Shown in pieces: positions 1 to 8,947 of a DNA stretch of 54,733 bases (its first letter is position 1; every line of letters begins with the position of its first letter). This DNA is from an uncultured Actinomycetes bacterium (lineage in GTDB: Bacteria > Actinomycetota > Actinomycetes > Mycobacteriales > Nakamurellaceae): assembly GCA_937926105.1 (NCBI GenBank), contig CALANS010000080.1, positions 1 through 54,733 of the forward strand, read 5' to 3'. A program made the translations under genes and the position numbers. Under the pieces are notes generated by a model that did no database searches, was not told where the DNA came from, and was given only the letters and a program-made list of their open reading frames with translations.

Positions 1-54
1 ACCCGCGACCCTCACCTTGGCAAGGTGATGCGCTACCAACTGCGCTACGTCCGC
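1..54 (-). tRNA. tRNA-Gly(GCC), cut by the window edge
   Basis: Reading the minus strand from 54, the sequence begins GCGGACG (acceptor 5' strand), then TAGCGCAGTTGGTAGCGC (D arm) and an anticodon stem-loop TCACC-TTGCCAA-GGTGA with anticodon GCC. The variable region and the start of the T arm reach base 1, so the 3' third lies outside the window. The arms seen fit a normal bacterial tRNA-Gly; the acceptor pairing cannot be checked here. Confidence 0.9.
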
Positions 55-86
55 GAACCTCCCGGGTCACCCCGGGACACCAGACA

Positions 87-116
87 ACTCTATCGGACGG
101 GCTCGGCCGTCTCCAA
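87..116 (-). promoter_or_regulatory. Likely sigma-A promoter of tRNA-Gly
   Basis: On the minus strand there is TTGGAG (111-116) and TAGAGT (87-92) with an 18-bp spacer. The -10 box ends 32 bp before the tRNA-Gly 5' end, a normal leader length for a tRNA. This is a sequence match only. Confidence 0.45.
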
Positions 117-151
117 ACCGGAATGTCCACTCGGCTGCCCAGGGCGCCGAA

Positions 152-595
152 TCAGCAGTCGCCCCACTCGGCGAACGACGCCCTACCCAGCGACGCAAGC
201 TCGGCGTCCATGTCCACAAAGCGCATCTCGTGGCCGGCCGGCACCAACGCCAGGATGTCGTCGACGAACGCGCGGATGTCGGCCGCATCGGCGACGACGC
301 GGGCGGACCCGTCGGGCGAGGCAAGGTCAAGCACGATCGAATCCCCCGCTGGGAACACCTGTACGTCGCCGACGCCGGAGGGCCGGGATACCCCGCCGAG
401 CAACAGGTCCCGCGCGAAGACCCACACCACCGGGGAGCATCCGGCGGCCGCGAACACCACGCTGACTGCAAAAGGGTCGCGCGTCGTGTACTGCAGGCTC
501 GCCGCCACCGGCAGACCCTCGGGCACCGACACCAGCTGCATGGTCGTTTCGGCGACCACCTGGCAGTGACGCTGGGCGGCGTGGAATCCCGGCAT
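152..595 (-). CDS. SsgA-like protein (SALP family cell-division/sporulation regulator)
   Basis: A 147-residue protein with the SsgA-family pattern: an N-terminal LQY.. strand, a central VVWVFARDLLLGG segment, the V.VFP strand and a C-terminal helix ending near ILALVPAGHE. SALPs act in the cytoplasm in cell-wall and division control (SsgB recruits FtsZ in streptomycetes). The ATG at 595 is chosen over a start about 108 bp upstream because GAGGAG sits 6 bases before it. The gene ends about 100 bp from the tRNA-Gly promoter. Which SALP subtype it is cannot be told by eye. Presence of a SALP suggests a morphologically complex actinomycete or a relative. Confidence 0.82.
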   Translation of the reverse strand: MPGFHAAQRHCQVVAETTMQLVSVPEGLPVAASLQYTTRDPFAVSVVFAAAGCSPVVWVFARDLLLGGVSRPSGVGDVQVFPAGDSIVLDLASPDGSARVVADAADIRAFVDDILALVPAGHEMRFVDMDAELASLGRASFAEWGDC

Positions 596-787
596 GTTGT
601 GCTCCTCGGCTGTGCTCCGGTCCCGGATCGCGAGCTCGGATCGTTGCGGACATGTGCGGGACGAGGGGTCGGGAGCACTGTCACGCTGTTCGGCAGGATT
701 CACCCGGTTGGCGTAGCGCCCGGCGCCGGTGACGGAGTGTCACACTGCACGCGCGTCATCGAGGGACTGCGCATTGCCTACGCCTGG

Positions 788-816
788 TTCGCCGACTCGC
801 TGGTGTCAGGTATTCT
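788..816 (+). promoter_or_regulatory. Likely sigma-A promoter of tRNA-Val
   Basis: TTCGCC (788-793) and TATTCT (811-816) are separated by 17 bp, and the -10 box ends 25 bp before the mature 5' end of tRNA-Val. It lies outside the mobile element, so insertion leaves the tRNA promoter intact. Confidence 0.45.
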
Positions 817-841
817 GTGTCGCGCGGCCTCGGCCGTTCCC

Positions 842-916
842 GGGCGATTAGCTCAGCGGGAGAGCGCTTCGTTCACACCGAAGAGGTCACTGGTTCGATC
901 CCAGTATCGCCCACCA
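842..916 (+). tRNA. tRNA-Val(CAC)
   Basis: The acceptor strands GGGCGAT (842-848) and ATCGCCC (906-912) pair fully, followed by A and an encoded CCA. The D arm (GCTCAGCGGGAGAGC), anticodon arm CTTCG-TTCACAC-CGAAG with anticodon CAC, and T arm CTGGTTCGATCCCAG are all canonical. The last 28 bases are the first part of the 47-bp repeat that recurs at 15056, so this gene is the integration target of the neighbouring element and has been kept functional. Confidence 0.96.
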
Positions 917-935
917 CTCTGACCAGCGGAAACGC
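889..935 (+). repeat. att direct repeat, tRNA-proximal copy
   Basis: These 47 bases, beginning ACTGGTTCGATCCCAG and ending AGCGGAAACGC, are identical to 15056-15102. The repeat starts in the T arm of tRNA-Val and extends 19 bp past CCA. Flanking bases differ on both sides. This is the pattern left by a tyrosine integrase that recombines at the 3' end of a tRNA gene. Confidence 0.93.
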
Positions 936-1072
936 TGATTCTGTAGCCGAATGCATCGATTGATCTCCCCGGAAGTCAAGGCTCGGCGCCTGTGTCCATC
1001 GAGTTCAGCCGTGCCCGTCGGCGCCTGAGATTCCGGGCGGCTGTTCGTCGCTATCGCCCTGTCGGTCATTGC

Positions 1073-1090
1073 CGTCGTGACGTCATGACG
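1073..1090. promoter_or_regulatory. Palindromic operator candidate for the toxin-antitoxin operon
   Basis: CGTCGTGACGTCATGACG is an 18-bp inverted repeat with one mismatched pair, centred about 22 bp before the antitoxin ATG. Ribbon-helix-helix antitoxins usually repress their own operon by binding such sites. A TAGTAT sequence directly before the ATG may be part of a short-leader promoter. Confidence 0.45.
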
Positions 1091-1103
1091 GCACAATCGT
1101 AGT

Positions 1104-1382
1104 ATGGGCAGACGGAAGACGACGATCTACCTTGACCCGGATGTGCTGACCGCTGTCAAGGTGCTGGCGGCGACGCGGCAGCAGTCCGATAGCGATCTGA
1201 TCGAAGCTGCCGTGCGTGCCTATCTGGCGGGTTCGGATCTGGACGCGGCCCGCGCGGACCTGCGCGCGTTGATGGACCGCGTGGCCGAGCGATCCGACCT
1301 GGACGACGAGCAGGCGATGGCGTTGGCGGTGGATGAGGTGCACGCCGTGCGGGCCTCGCGCCGGGGCCGCCGCTCGGCCTGA
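1104..1382 (+). CDS. Ribbon-helix-helix (CopG/VapB-like) antitoxin
   Basis: A 92-residue protein whose N-terminus (RRKTTIYLDPDVLTAVKVLA) has the beta strand plus two helices of RHH DNA-binding domains; the acidic C-terminal half would wrap the toxin. It should neutralise the PIN toxin encoded next and repress the operon. The stop codon overlaps the toxin start (TGATG), so translation is coupled. It is the first gene inside the element beside the tRNA, where it would help to keep the element in the population. Confidence 0.82.
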   Translation: MGRRKTTIYLDPDVLTAVKVLAATRQQSDSDLIEAAVRAYLAGSDLDAARADLRALMDRVAERSDLDDEQAMALAVDEVHAVRASRRGRRSA

Positions 1383-1813
1383 TGACGGATCCGCGGGCAG
1401 TTCCCGATCCGAACGTGCTGGTCGCCGCGGCGATCACGCCACACGGTGTCTGCGGTCGACTGGTGGACGCAGCCATCGCGGGCCGCTGGAAACCGGTCGC
1501 CTCCCCGCAAGTGCTGGCCGAGCTGTCCGAGGTGCTGTTGCGCGAGAAGTTCCGTCGTTGGCTCACCGTCGATGATGCCGAGCAGTTCGTGGCGGGCATC
1601 GCGTCGATTGCGGACGTGGTGGACGATCCTCCGCCGTTGGACAAGGCGGTGTCGGCGGATCCGGACGATGACTATCTGATCGCGCTGGCGCTGGCTGAGG
1701 GGGTGTCGGCCTTGGTGTCCGGCGATCATCACCTGACCGACTTGATCGACCTGGTGCCGCCGGTGATGACACCGGCGGCGTTCCTCGCAAGCCTGGACGA
1801 ACCCACCCGGTAG
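1382..1813 (+). CDS. PIN-domain toxin (VapC-like ribonuclease)
   Basis: A 143-residue PIN protein. The four acidic positions are visible: D in PDPNVLV near residue 9, E near 47 (LAELSEVL), D in the DPDDDYLIA stretch near 100, and D in SGDHHL near 120. PIN toxins cut tRNA or rRNA when the antitoxin is lost. It matches the 'putative toxin, PIN family' length and order better than classical mycobacterial VapC. It is co-transcribed with the RHH gene through a one-base overlap. Confidence 0.85.
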   Translation: MTDPRAVPDPNVLVAAAITPHGVCGRLVDAAIAGRWKPVASPQVLAELSEVLLREKFRRWLTVDDAEQFVAGIASIADVVDDPPPLDKAVSADPDDDYLIALALAEGVSALVSGDHHLTDLIDLVPPVMTPAAFLASLDEPTR

Positions 1814-1846
1814 GTCGCAGGGCCGGGGCTGCGGTCGCCTGGCCTA

Positions 1847-2116
1847 TCAGTGTTCGGAGTAGCGGGCGGTGGGGATTTCGCGGAGGGCGGCGTCGATGTC
1901 GTTGAGGTCCACGCGCAGGAGTCTTTTGTCCAGGCGGTAGCCGTGCAGGGTGCCGTCGGCGATGCGGCGGCGGATGGTTTCGCGGCAGCACGCGGCGTAG
2001 GCGGCGGCTTCACCCAGGTCGACCAGTCGCTTGGCCGGCCTCCCTGCCGGTTGGTGCTGATTTCTGCGGCTGGTTGGCATCTGGATTCTCCTTGCCTGGT
2101 GGGTGGTTTCGGTCAT
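1847..2116 (-). CDS. Excisionase-like helix-turn-helix protein
   Basis: An 89-residue protein with an HTH_17/Xis-type winged helix: LVDLGEAAAYAACCRETIRR, then RIADGTLHGYRL and a basic wing. Such proteins bend att DNA to direct integrases to excision, or act as element regulators. Its ATG overlaps the TAA of the relaxase gene by one base (TAATG), so the two form one operon. A longer, basic N-terminal tail precedes the HTH. Confidence 0.75.
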   Translation of the reverse strand: MTETTHQARRIQMPTSRRNQHQPAGRPAKRLVDLGEAAAYAACCRETIRRRIADGTLHGYRLDKRLLRVDLNDIDAALREIPTARYSEH

Positions 2117-5100
2117 TACCTGATTCCGGTGCTGCGGGTCGGCCCGGCCCGGCGAACCTGTTGATGCTCGACGGCCGCGTGCAGGTGGTCGGGCCGGTTC
2201 TGGATGGCCCGCCCCGGTTCGGGTCGGGTACGGTCCAGAAGTTCTTCCCGGTCGAGCAGGGCGCGGCGGGTGTCGGGGTCGGTGATGCCGATGGTGGCGG
2301 TGGCCTGCCCGCCGGTGATGGTGCGCACGACGGGTTGGCCGCGGTGTCGACGGTGGGCTTCGGTGACGTGCTGCTCGAACTGCTCGATGACGGCGTCGAG
2401 GTTGGTTGCGGTGCAGGCGATTTCGGATAGCAGCATGTTCGGGTCGATCAGGTAGCGGTCACCTGCCCGGATGGCGCGGGTCAGGCGGTGGATCTGCACT
2501 TGGCCGATAGCGGGCGCGCCATCAGTGGGGGCTGCCGGCTGGCATCGGGGTTCGAGGCGGGTGAGCAGGTGAATGGTGTGGTCGCGGTGAGCGGCGTCGG
2601 CGATCTGTCGGTATTCGGTTTCGAGTTGCCGTCGGCTTCCGGATTGGTTCCACAGTTGGCGCATGGTGGTGTGCGCGGAACCGTCGGAGTTGCCGCGGGC
2701 CAGGATTGCCGCGAGCACCCGACCGGCCGACTGCATGGTGGTCGCGGCGGGGCCGATGCGGTCGGTGCCGTCGACGCGGCCGTCGTCGGTGATGGTGTAG
2801 ACGGTGTTGTCGGCGCGGCCGCGGGTCACGCCGACGTAGAGGGCCTCGCGAGTCATGGCCGGGCCGGCGATGACGTGGCAGGTGTCCACGGTGGCGCCCT
2901 GCGCCCGGTGGATCGTGGCGGCGTAGCCGAGTTGCACATGCTCGGACACATACGTCGCGGGCAGCGCGACGACCCAGCCGCTGGTGGTGGCGACGCTCAG
3001 CGACCCGTCGCCGCCGACGGCTGTGACGGTGAAACGCTGGCCGTTGCGTACGAACCCGGCCCGATGCCCACGCCCCGCCGCTGCCGCCGGCAGCCTCGCT
3101 GCCTCAGGGTCGGCGGTGGTGAGTGTGCGGTCGTTGCGGCGGGCGACGATCCGGTCCCCGACGCCCGCGGTGGTGCCGTCGGCCAGGGCCACGCCGCCGG
3201 GCGTGACGTGGCCGGCGGCGACGCGGTCGGCTTGGGCGCGGCGATTCAGTTCGGTGACGGTGTCGTTGTCGACGGCCAGCAGCAGCGAGTCCGTTCCGGC
3301 CGCACGGTCGTCCTTCCAGGCATGGTAGGCGCCGTCCAGGGCGGTCTGGCGGTCGCCTCCACGGATCCGGCCGTGCATGGTGTAGTCGTCGATCGCGGCG
3401 AGGTCCCCGACGCGTAGCCGCGCGGAGGCGTCGGCCTCCCAGGCGCGGGTGGTGCCGTCGGGGTCGCGGAACCGGCGAATGTTCGACAGGTGCGCCACGG
3501 CGGCGCCGCGTCTAGTGGCGAGCATGCCGAAGCTGCCGCCGGGGCCGACCGCGGCGAGTTGGTGATTGTCGCCGACGAGCAGGATCTTCGCGCCAGCCTG
3601 CCGGGCGGCGTCGGTGAGCGCGTCGAGAGTATGCACGTCGGCCATGCCGGCCTCGTCGCAGATGATCAGGCTGCCGGGGCGCAGCCGACTGTGGGTGAAA
3701 TCCTCGCGCAGCGTGGTGATCTGACCGTCGATCGTGGCGGTGTCGCCGCGCATCCGGGCCCTGCGGCGTTGCAACTCGGCCAGGCGCCGCAGGGTCTCGT
3801 CGGCGTGCCGGTGGCGGGTCAGCCACATCGCGGCAGTCTCGGCGGGTGCCCCGGTCGCCTCCTGCAGGATGTGCGCCGCGGCCGACACCGCCAGGCCGAT
3901 CACCGAATTCTCGCCGTGTTCGGCGACCCAGGCGGCGCGGATGGCGGTGACGGTGGCGGTCTTACCGGTCCCGGCCGGCCCGACCAGCAGGTCCAGCACC
4001 CGCCCCGAGCCGTAGATCGCCGCAGCGGCGGCGGTCTGCTCCGCGTCCACGGCCGTCGATTCCGCAACCGCCGACGTTGTCGGAGGGGCGGTAGGTCCGG
4101 AGGTGTCGTCGGCGGCGGCCAGCAGCCGGGCTTCGGCGTCGAGCACGGCGCGGGAGGTGAAGATCTCCTTCGCGGCGAACGCGGATCGCCCTGTGGACGG
4201 GTCTCGCCACTTGGCAGGGACGGCGGCGATCTCGGGCGGGTTGAGCAGCACCGACCCACCCAGCGCGCGGGCGGTGATGCTATCCCGGACGGCCAGCAGG
4301 TCTGTGGGGGTGGCGAACTGCCAGCCGCGGATCCCGATCTCGCGGGCGGCCTGCGCTGTCACGTTCCACCGCGACCACGTCGAGCGGCGCCCTTCTACGG
4401 CGGCCAGGACCGTGGCCGCGACATCGGCGACCACCCGATCATCCACGTCCGCGGCCGTCAACACCGGTCCCGTCGGTGCCGCGCCGGTGGCCGCCTCGAC
4501 GACGGTCGCGGCCCAGCCGGCCGGGTCGCCGCCGAGGATGCGCGCGGCCCGGTCCCGCCACAGCGTCGAGTACTCGGCCAGTGGCCGAGTGTGCTTCGGC
4601 GTCCGGGTGCCCAGCGTGGCCTGCTGCCGGATGCGCAGCACCTCCGCCGACGTGGGCGCCCGGCCATGGGTGGTGACGAAATCGGCCACCGCGTTGTCTT
4701 TGGCCTGCCCGATCTGCCCGGCTCGTCGGGAGAACTCCTCGACCAACCGCTGCGGCACCGCGGCCAGTTCGCGGGTGGGGTTGCGCCCGGCACCGCGGGC
4801 ACGCCACTGCCAGGCCAGGCCGAGGCGGGCGGTGACCTGCTGGGCCAGCAGCGCATCGTAGGACTCCGACAGCGCCACCACCGCCCGGTAGAACTCCGCC
4901 CCATCCAGGCTCCGCCACCCGCCGTCCTCGCCCTGCACCTTGTTCGCCAGCACCAGATGCGTGTGCAGTTGGGGATCACCGGCGCGGGAATCGTGGTGGT
5001 CGAACCCGGCCGCGATCACACCCCGGACCGGCAGCACCGCCGCCCCGGCGTGCCCGGTGCGGGTGCGGGCCACGTCCCGCTCCATCAACGCCAGCACCTG

Positions 5101-5511
5101 AGCCACCGCGGCGTGATGCGCGTCCACGATCACCCGCCGGGTCGCCTTGTCGGCCAGCGCCCACAGCACCGACACTGATTTCGGGGTGGAGAACGTCGCA
5201 TCAAACCCGGCCACCGACACCCCCGGCCGGTAGGGCCGGCCCAGTTGCTGCCCGGTGATCGGGTCTTGCCCGGCGCCGAACAGCCTGCCCATCTGCTCCT
5301 CGCCCACCTGCGAGCCGGCGGCCAGTCCCGCCCCGCCCGCGACGCCGGTCAGACCCCGGCCCAGCCAGATCCCCGGCGGATAGCCGGAGGCCGCGTAGTA
5401 GCCGGCCAGCGGTCCCGACCGCTCGGCGTTCTGGTCGGTGTCGCCGCGGGCCGTGTGCTGCAGCATGTAGCGATACCCGGACCCGGCGGACAGCTTCGCC
5501 AACGACATCAC
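2116..5511 (-). CDS. MobF-family conjugative relaxase-helicase (TrwC/TraA-like)
   Basis: A 1131-residue protein. The TrwC relaxase domain fills roughly residues 1-300, with N-terminal tyrosines (Y13, Y15) and the metal-binding histidines in the DHHD and DPQLHTHL segments (172-185). A RecD-like helicase follows: Walker A GPAGTGKT at 511-518, Walker B IICDEAG near 616-622, and a late motif with TIHRAQG. It would nick at oriT, stay covalently bound to DNA and unwind it during transfer. Length and motif order fit an intact family member. GTG at 5511 is followed directly by ATG at 5508; either could start, with GGAAGGTGG upstream. The oriT should lie close by, perhaps in the gene-poor region upstream. 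Confidence 0.92.
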   Translation of the reverse strand: MMSLAKLSAGSGYRYMLQHTARGDTDQNAERSGPLAGYYAASGYPPGIWLGRGLTGVAGGAGLAAGSQVGEEQMGRLFGAGQDPITGQQLGRPYRPGVSVAGFDATFSTPKSVSVLWALADKATRRVIVDAHHAAVAQVLALMERDVARTRTGHAGAAVLPVRGVIAAGFDHHDSRAGDPQLHTHLVLANKVQGEDGGWRSLDGAEFYRAVVALSESYDALLAQQVTARLGLAWQWRARGAGRNPTRELAAVPQRLVEEFSRRAGQIGQAKDNAVADFVTTHGRAPTSAEVLRIRQQATLGTRTPKHTRPLAEYSTLWRDRAARILGGDPAGWAATVVEAATGAAPTGPVLTAADVDDRVVADVAATVLAAVEGRRSTWSRWNVTAQAAREIGIRGWQFATPTDLLAVRDSITARALGGSVLLNPPEIAAVPAKWRDPSTGRSAFAAKEIFTSRAVLDAEARLLAAADDTSGPTAPPTTSAVAESTAVDAEQTAAAAAIYGSGRVLDLLVGPAGTGKTATVTAIRAAWVAEHGENSVIGLAVSAAAHILQEATGAPAETAAMWLTRHRHADETLRRLAELQRRRARMRGDTATIDGQITTLREDFTHSRLRPGSLIICDEAGMADVHTLDALTDAARQAGAKILLVGDNHQLAAVGPGGSFGMLATRRGAAVAHLSNIRRFRDPDGTTRAWEADASARLRVGDLAAIDDYTMHGRIRGGDRQTALDGAYHAWKDDRAAGTDSLLLAVDNDTVTELNRRAQADRVAAGHVTPGGVALADGTTAGVGDRIVARRNDRTLTTADPEAARLPAAAAGRGHRAGFVRNGQRFTVTAVGGDGSLSVATTSGWVVALPATYVSEHVQLGYAATIHRAQGATVDTCHVIAGPAMTREALYVGVTRGRADNTVYTITDDGRVDGTDRIGPAATTMQSAGRVLAAILARGNSDGSAHTTMRQLWNQSGSRRQLETEYRQIADAAHRDHTIHLLTRLEPRCQPAAPTDGAPAIGQVQIHRLTRAIRAGDRYLIDPNMLLSEIACTATNLDAVIEQFEQHVTEAHRRHRGQPVVRTITGGQATATIGITDPDTRRALLDREELLDRTRPEPGRAIQNRPDHLHAAVEHQQVRRAGPTRSTGIR

Positions 5512-6941
5512 CCGGCACCACCACCTTCCACCGCGACGACCGGCCGGACCCCCGCACGAGCGCGGGGATTCTCCTTCTACCTAGAAGTGGTGCCATCACC
5601 GCGCCGTTAGCCGTGCTGGCCGGGTGACAGAAGTGCCGGATGTGTGCGCCGCGTCGTTTGCGGGGCTGCGAGCGGCCAGGCCGCGAATGGAAGCTTCGGG
5701 CGGCCTGGCCGACCGAGGACGGCCGGCGACGGACGCCGGTCTCGGCCGGTCCGCGTCAGCCCGCCCTGCCCCATGGCCGCGGCCATGTCGGAGCCGGCCC
5801 GGCATGTCGCCGCCGTGGTCCGCCCAGCAGTCGCGGGGCCGTCGTCTCCACACCCATGAAGGGGTGCCACTACGGCGCCGCTGACCACGACATCGCCGAC
5901 AAAAGAGTTTGGGATCCGGCTGACGGCTGGCGGCGTTGGAACCCGGTGCCCTGGGCATGGTCACAGATGGCGCGTTCGCTACCATCGTGGCTCGGCGAGC
6001 GCAGCACTCAACGAGCGGAATGCGTCACGTCTTGCTGGGCGCGCCACGGGTCTTCGGGTAGTGCAACGAGATTCGAGAGATCACAGGGCATCACAGCGGA
6101 TCACCAACAATCATCACAATTGAGATCCGCTCTTTACAAAGCTTACGGTCGGGTTGTATGCGATCTTGAGCCGGGTGGAACACCCCGTGGTGCAAGACGA
6201 GTACTCAACACTTCAAGGTCAACAGGGCCGGGCGGTGGGCGTCGGGCTCCGGTCGGGTCCGGCCGACGGTTGCAAGGTCCGGACTTACCTTGCAGTGCGG
6301 CCGCAGCGTCCGATGAAGGCTGCGAACAAGGACAGCCGCGAGCCTTGGCAGCACTGGGCTAGGGCGATTTGGTGCTCGCTAGGTCGGGCTGAGCTCGCCG
6401 AAATTGCACGGTAAATCTGGACGAGTCCGGGATTCATCGTCGGGGCCCACCTCGAATCGAGCGTAGCCCCGGCCTGAGGTGAAGACTTCGTCTGGACGAG
6501 ACACGGACGACGACAACCGGGGTGGCGGCGAAGCAATCCAACCGCCGATGACGTCCGCCGGGCCGACGTACCGCTGAACACGGTGACGTGACGAACGCGA
6601 TGGTTGATGTTGCCGACCGCCTGCGAGGCGTTCCGTAGGGCCCCCAGTCCGGGGACCTAGACCCGCACGAGATTCTGCGGAGCTCAATCTGGCTGTGCGA
6701 ACTCGAGCGAGACGCCACGGAACCGCAACTACCCAAGGTTCGTCATTTGCGATGGCGGTCCCGATCCGGTTGGCCGCCCAACCCCCGGGCGCTTCGATCC
6801 TCTGCGAAAGTTGCATCGCGCGGCACCCTGCGGGTAGAGGCAAATGGGCGTGGCGCCCGCTACGATCGTTTGGCAACTTCGGAAAACGGCTTGTTGTTTG
6901 CAGGCGGATAACTGCGAGCGTCGCACACGGAGGAGAACCGG
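5512..6941. other. Gene-poor 1.4-kb stretch inside the element
   Basis: No reading frame here shows a recognisable domain, a good ribosome-binding site or typical codon use. The part around 6060-6150 is visibly richer in A/T than its surroundings. A promoter-like pair TTTACA (6133-6138) and TATGCG (6157-6162) with an 18-bp spacer lies at its edge. Because it sits just upstream of the relaxase gene it is the best place to look for oriT, or it may be decayed cargo. Confidence 0.4.
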
Positions 6942-8846
6942 TTGACCAACACGGCTGACAACCCAGCAGCGCCGAGGATTGATCCATCGGTGTGGCGCGA
7001 TGTTGTCAGCGCCGCGGGGCCGGACAGATCGGTCGTCGCGCTGGCGGGCAATTTCAACGCCGCGGCCAAGGCATCGCAGGACCCTGACACCAAAGCGGTC
7101 CTTGAGACGCTCGCGGTGGCATCGTCGGCGATGCTCAAGCCTGACGACTGGAACGAGCCGTTCACACCAGCAGTCAGCTGGAGAAATGGCAGCCGATCGG
7201 CGCTGCCAAGCGATCTCGACGGACCGGGGTGTGCGCTCCTGCTGCAGATTGCCAAGGCCATGGACACTAGCGACGATGCGGGGTTGCGGGCCCGGGTCTA
7301 CGACGTCTGCTGGACGTATCTCGACCGGCGCGACCAACAGATGTGGATCGACGCCATCGACGCCTACACAGCGGCGCCGCTTGACCCTGAATCGTGGCAC
7401 GGTGACGGTGCTGCCGGATGGCAGCGGGCGTTCGAACTGGTCCGGCGTCGCGGCGCAGCCGGGCGTGAACAAGCGGAAGCGATGGCGGCAACGGTCCGCG
7501 ACCGTGTCCGCCGCAGCACCGTCGGGGAAGCCTTCTTCGGGGTCCAATTGTCGGAGTTCGCCCGCAGGTACAAGCTTGTCGAGAAACAGGAGCAGCACGG
7601 GTTCGCCGAAATGGCCGTTCAGGTGGCGCAGCAGGCCCGCGAAGCGAGAGAGCGGCGGCTGGCCCAGTCGTGGGAAGAAGAGGCCGCCGCGTGGTACTCG
7701 GCCAGTGGAGACCAAGACGCGGCATCGCATGCCACCCTGCGACTGGCCCGTGACTTTGTCGCCGAGGCTGCCGATCGGCGGCAGGGGGTAGGTGGGGCAG
7801 CCATCACCGCCAGCCACTTTGTGGAGTGTGCGCTCGCGATCTTGCGCAAGCTCCCGCGGAAATTCCGTGCGGCCAATGGCGTCGACGACCTGATCAAGGA
7901 CCTACGTCCGCAACTAGAGGCCGACCGAGAAGCCCTGCTCGACTCCATGGTGGCGGTCTCGGGAGGCTCGTTCGATCTCAGCGGCTATATCGAGCAGTCG
8001 AGGCGGTCGGCGTCGGGGCACGACCGGGTTGGAGCCCTGATCGCGCTCGCGGCGTTGGCCCCCCTGGAGGATCCTGACCGGGTGGAATCGACCGTGCGTG
8101 AGCAAATACAGCAAGCCCCGCTGTCGGTGTTGTTCGGCGGCGAGACGCTCCGTGCGTCTGGACAGAAGGTAGCCGCGACGCCCGGCATGACGGTCGATGG
8201 TGAAGCGGTGCGAGAGGGCAAGATCGACCCTGCGGTCTGGGCGGCCATGGTCCGGAACCACTTGGTGCTCGTCGACGTGAGGGTTGTCGGTCTTATCGCG
8301 CCCGCGTTACGGGTTGTGACTGCCGAACATCGCTACTCGTCGCAGTTGCTTTACCGGATCTGCTACGAGAGTCCGTCCACACCCGCCGGGCGCGAAGGCG
8401 TGTGGGCGCTCGGATTTCAGCGTGGCCTCGACGGTGACTTTGTATCGGCCGCGTCGCTGTTGGTGCCGCAGATCGAGCATTGGGTCCGAGTCCGGTTGAA
8501 GGAGCATGGCGGAAACACATTGATCACGGACGAACACGGTGTCGAAAGTGAGAAAGGGCTCGGGAGTCTGCTCAACGATTCACTCGCTGTAGCTGCGCTC
8601 GGCGCACCCTTGGTTTTCGAGTTGCGGGCCCTGATGACCGAGCAACTCGGCCCAAACCTTCGCAACGACATCGCCCACGGACTCATCGAAGACTCGGCAT
8701 TTAACAGCTCGGCGGCAGTGTACGCATGGTGGATCGGGCTCAAGCTAATCATGCTTCCCCTTGCGTTCGCCACCCAATCGCGTTGGGCCGAGAACGACGG
8801 CGGCACGCCAGGGGGCAGTCAGCGAACGGGTGATGCATCTTCCTAG
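6942..8846 (+). CDS. DUF4209 protein with HEPN-like RNxxxHG motif; defence candidate
   Basis: A 634-residue, mostly helical soluble protein. The C-terminal part carries the DUF4209 signature: LLVPQIEHWVRVRLKEHG near 505-525, and RNDIAHG at 574-580. DUF4209 is known for a conserved RNxxxHG motif, and RNxxxH is the catalytic signature of HEPN ribonucleases, so RNA cleavage is a reasonable inference, not shown. The first 450 residues have no domain I can name. The TTG at 6942 is chosen because GGAGGAG lies 7-8 bases before it. It converges with the large NTPase gene and lies in cargo space of the element. Confidence 0.78.
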   Translation: MTNTADNPAAPRIDPSVWRDVVSAAGPDRSVVALAGNFNAAAKASQDPDTKAVLETLAVASSAMLKPDDWNEPFTPAVSWRNGSRSALPSDLDGPGCALLLQIAKAMDTSDDAGLRARVYDVCWTYLDRRDQQMWIDAIDAYTAAPLDPESWHGDGAAGWQRAFELVRRRGAAGREQAEAMAATVRDRVRRSTVGEAFFGVQLSEFARRYKLVEKQEQHGFAEMAVQVAQQAREARERRLAQSWEEEAAAWYSASGDQDAASHATLRLARDFVAEAADRRQGVGGAAITASHFVECALAILRKLPRKFRAANGVDDLIKDLRPQLEADREALLDSMVAVSGGSFDLSGYIEQSRRSASGHDRVGALIALAALAPLEDPDRVESTVREQIQQAPLSVLFGGETLRASGQKVAATPGMTVDGEAVREGKIDPAVWAAMVRNHLVLVDVRVVGLIAPALRVVTAEHRYSSQLLYRICYESPSTPAGREGVWALGFQRGLDGDFVSAASLLVPQIEHWVRVRLKEHGGNTLITDEHGVESEKGLGSLLNDSLAVAALGAPLVFELRALMTEQLGPNLRNDIAHGLIEDSAFNSSAAVYAWWIGLKLIMLPLAFATQSRWAENDGGTPGGSQRTGDASS

Positions 8847-8947
8847 GTCGACTGACCCACCACGTTCGCATGTTCGATGCCGCTCCCAGACTCGGTGTTC
8901 ACACGAAGACGCTCGAGCAACTCAGTTGGCGACGGTCTCGCAGACAG

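Noticed and set aside
2488..5178. Long open frames opposite the relaxase gene
   Set aside because: They are Gly/Arg/Pro-rich with no domain and lie antisense to a gene with clear relaxase and helicase motifs.
5640..6362. Plus-strand frame of 240 residues in the gene-poor block
   Set aside because: Arg/Gly/Trp-rich composition, no ribosome-binding site, no family pattern.
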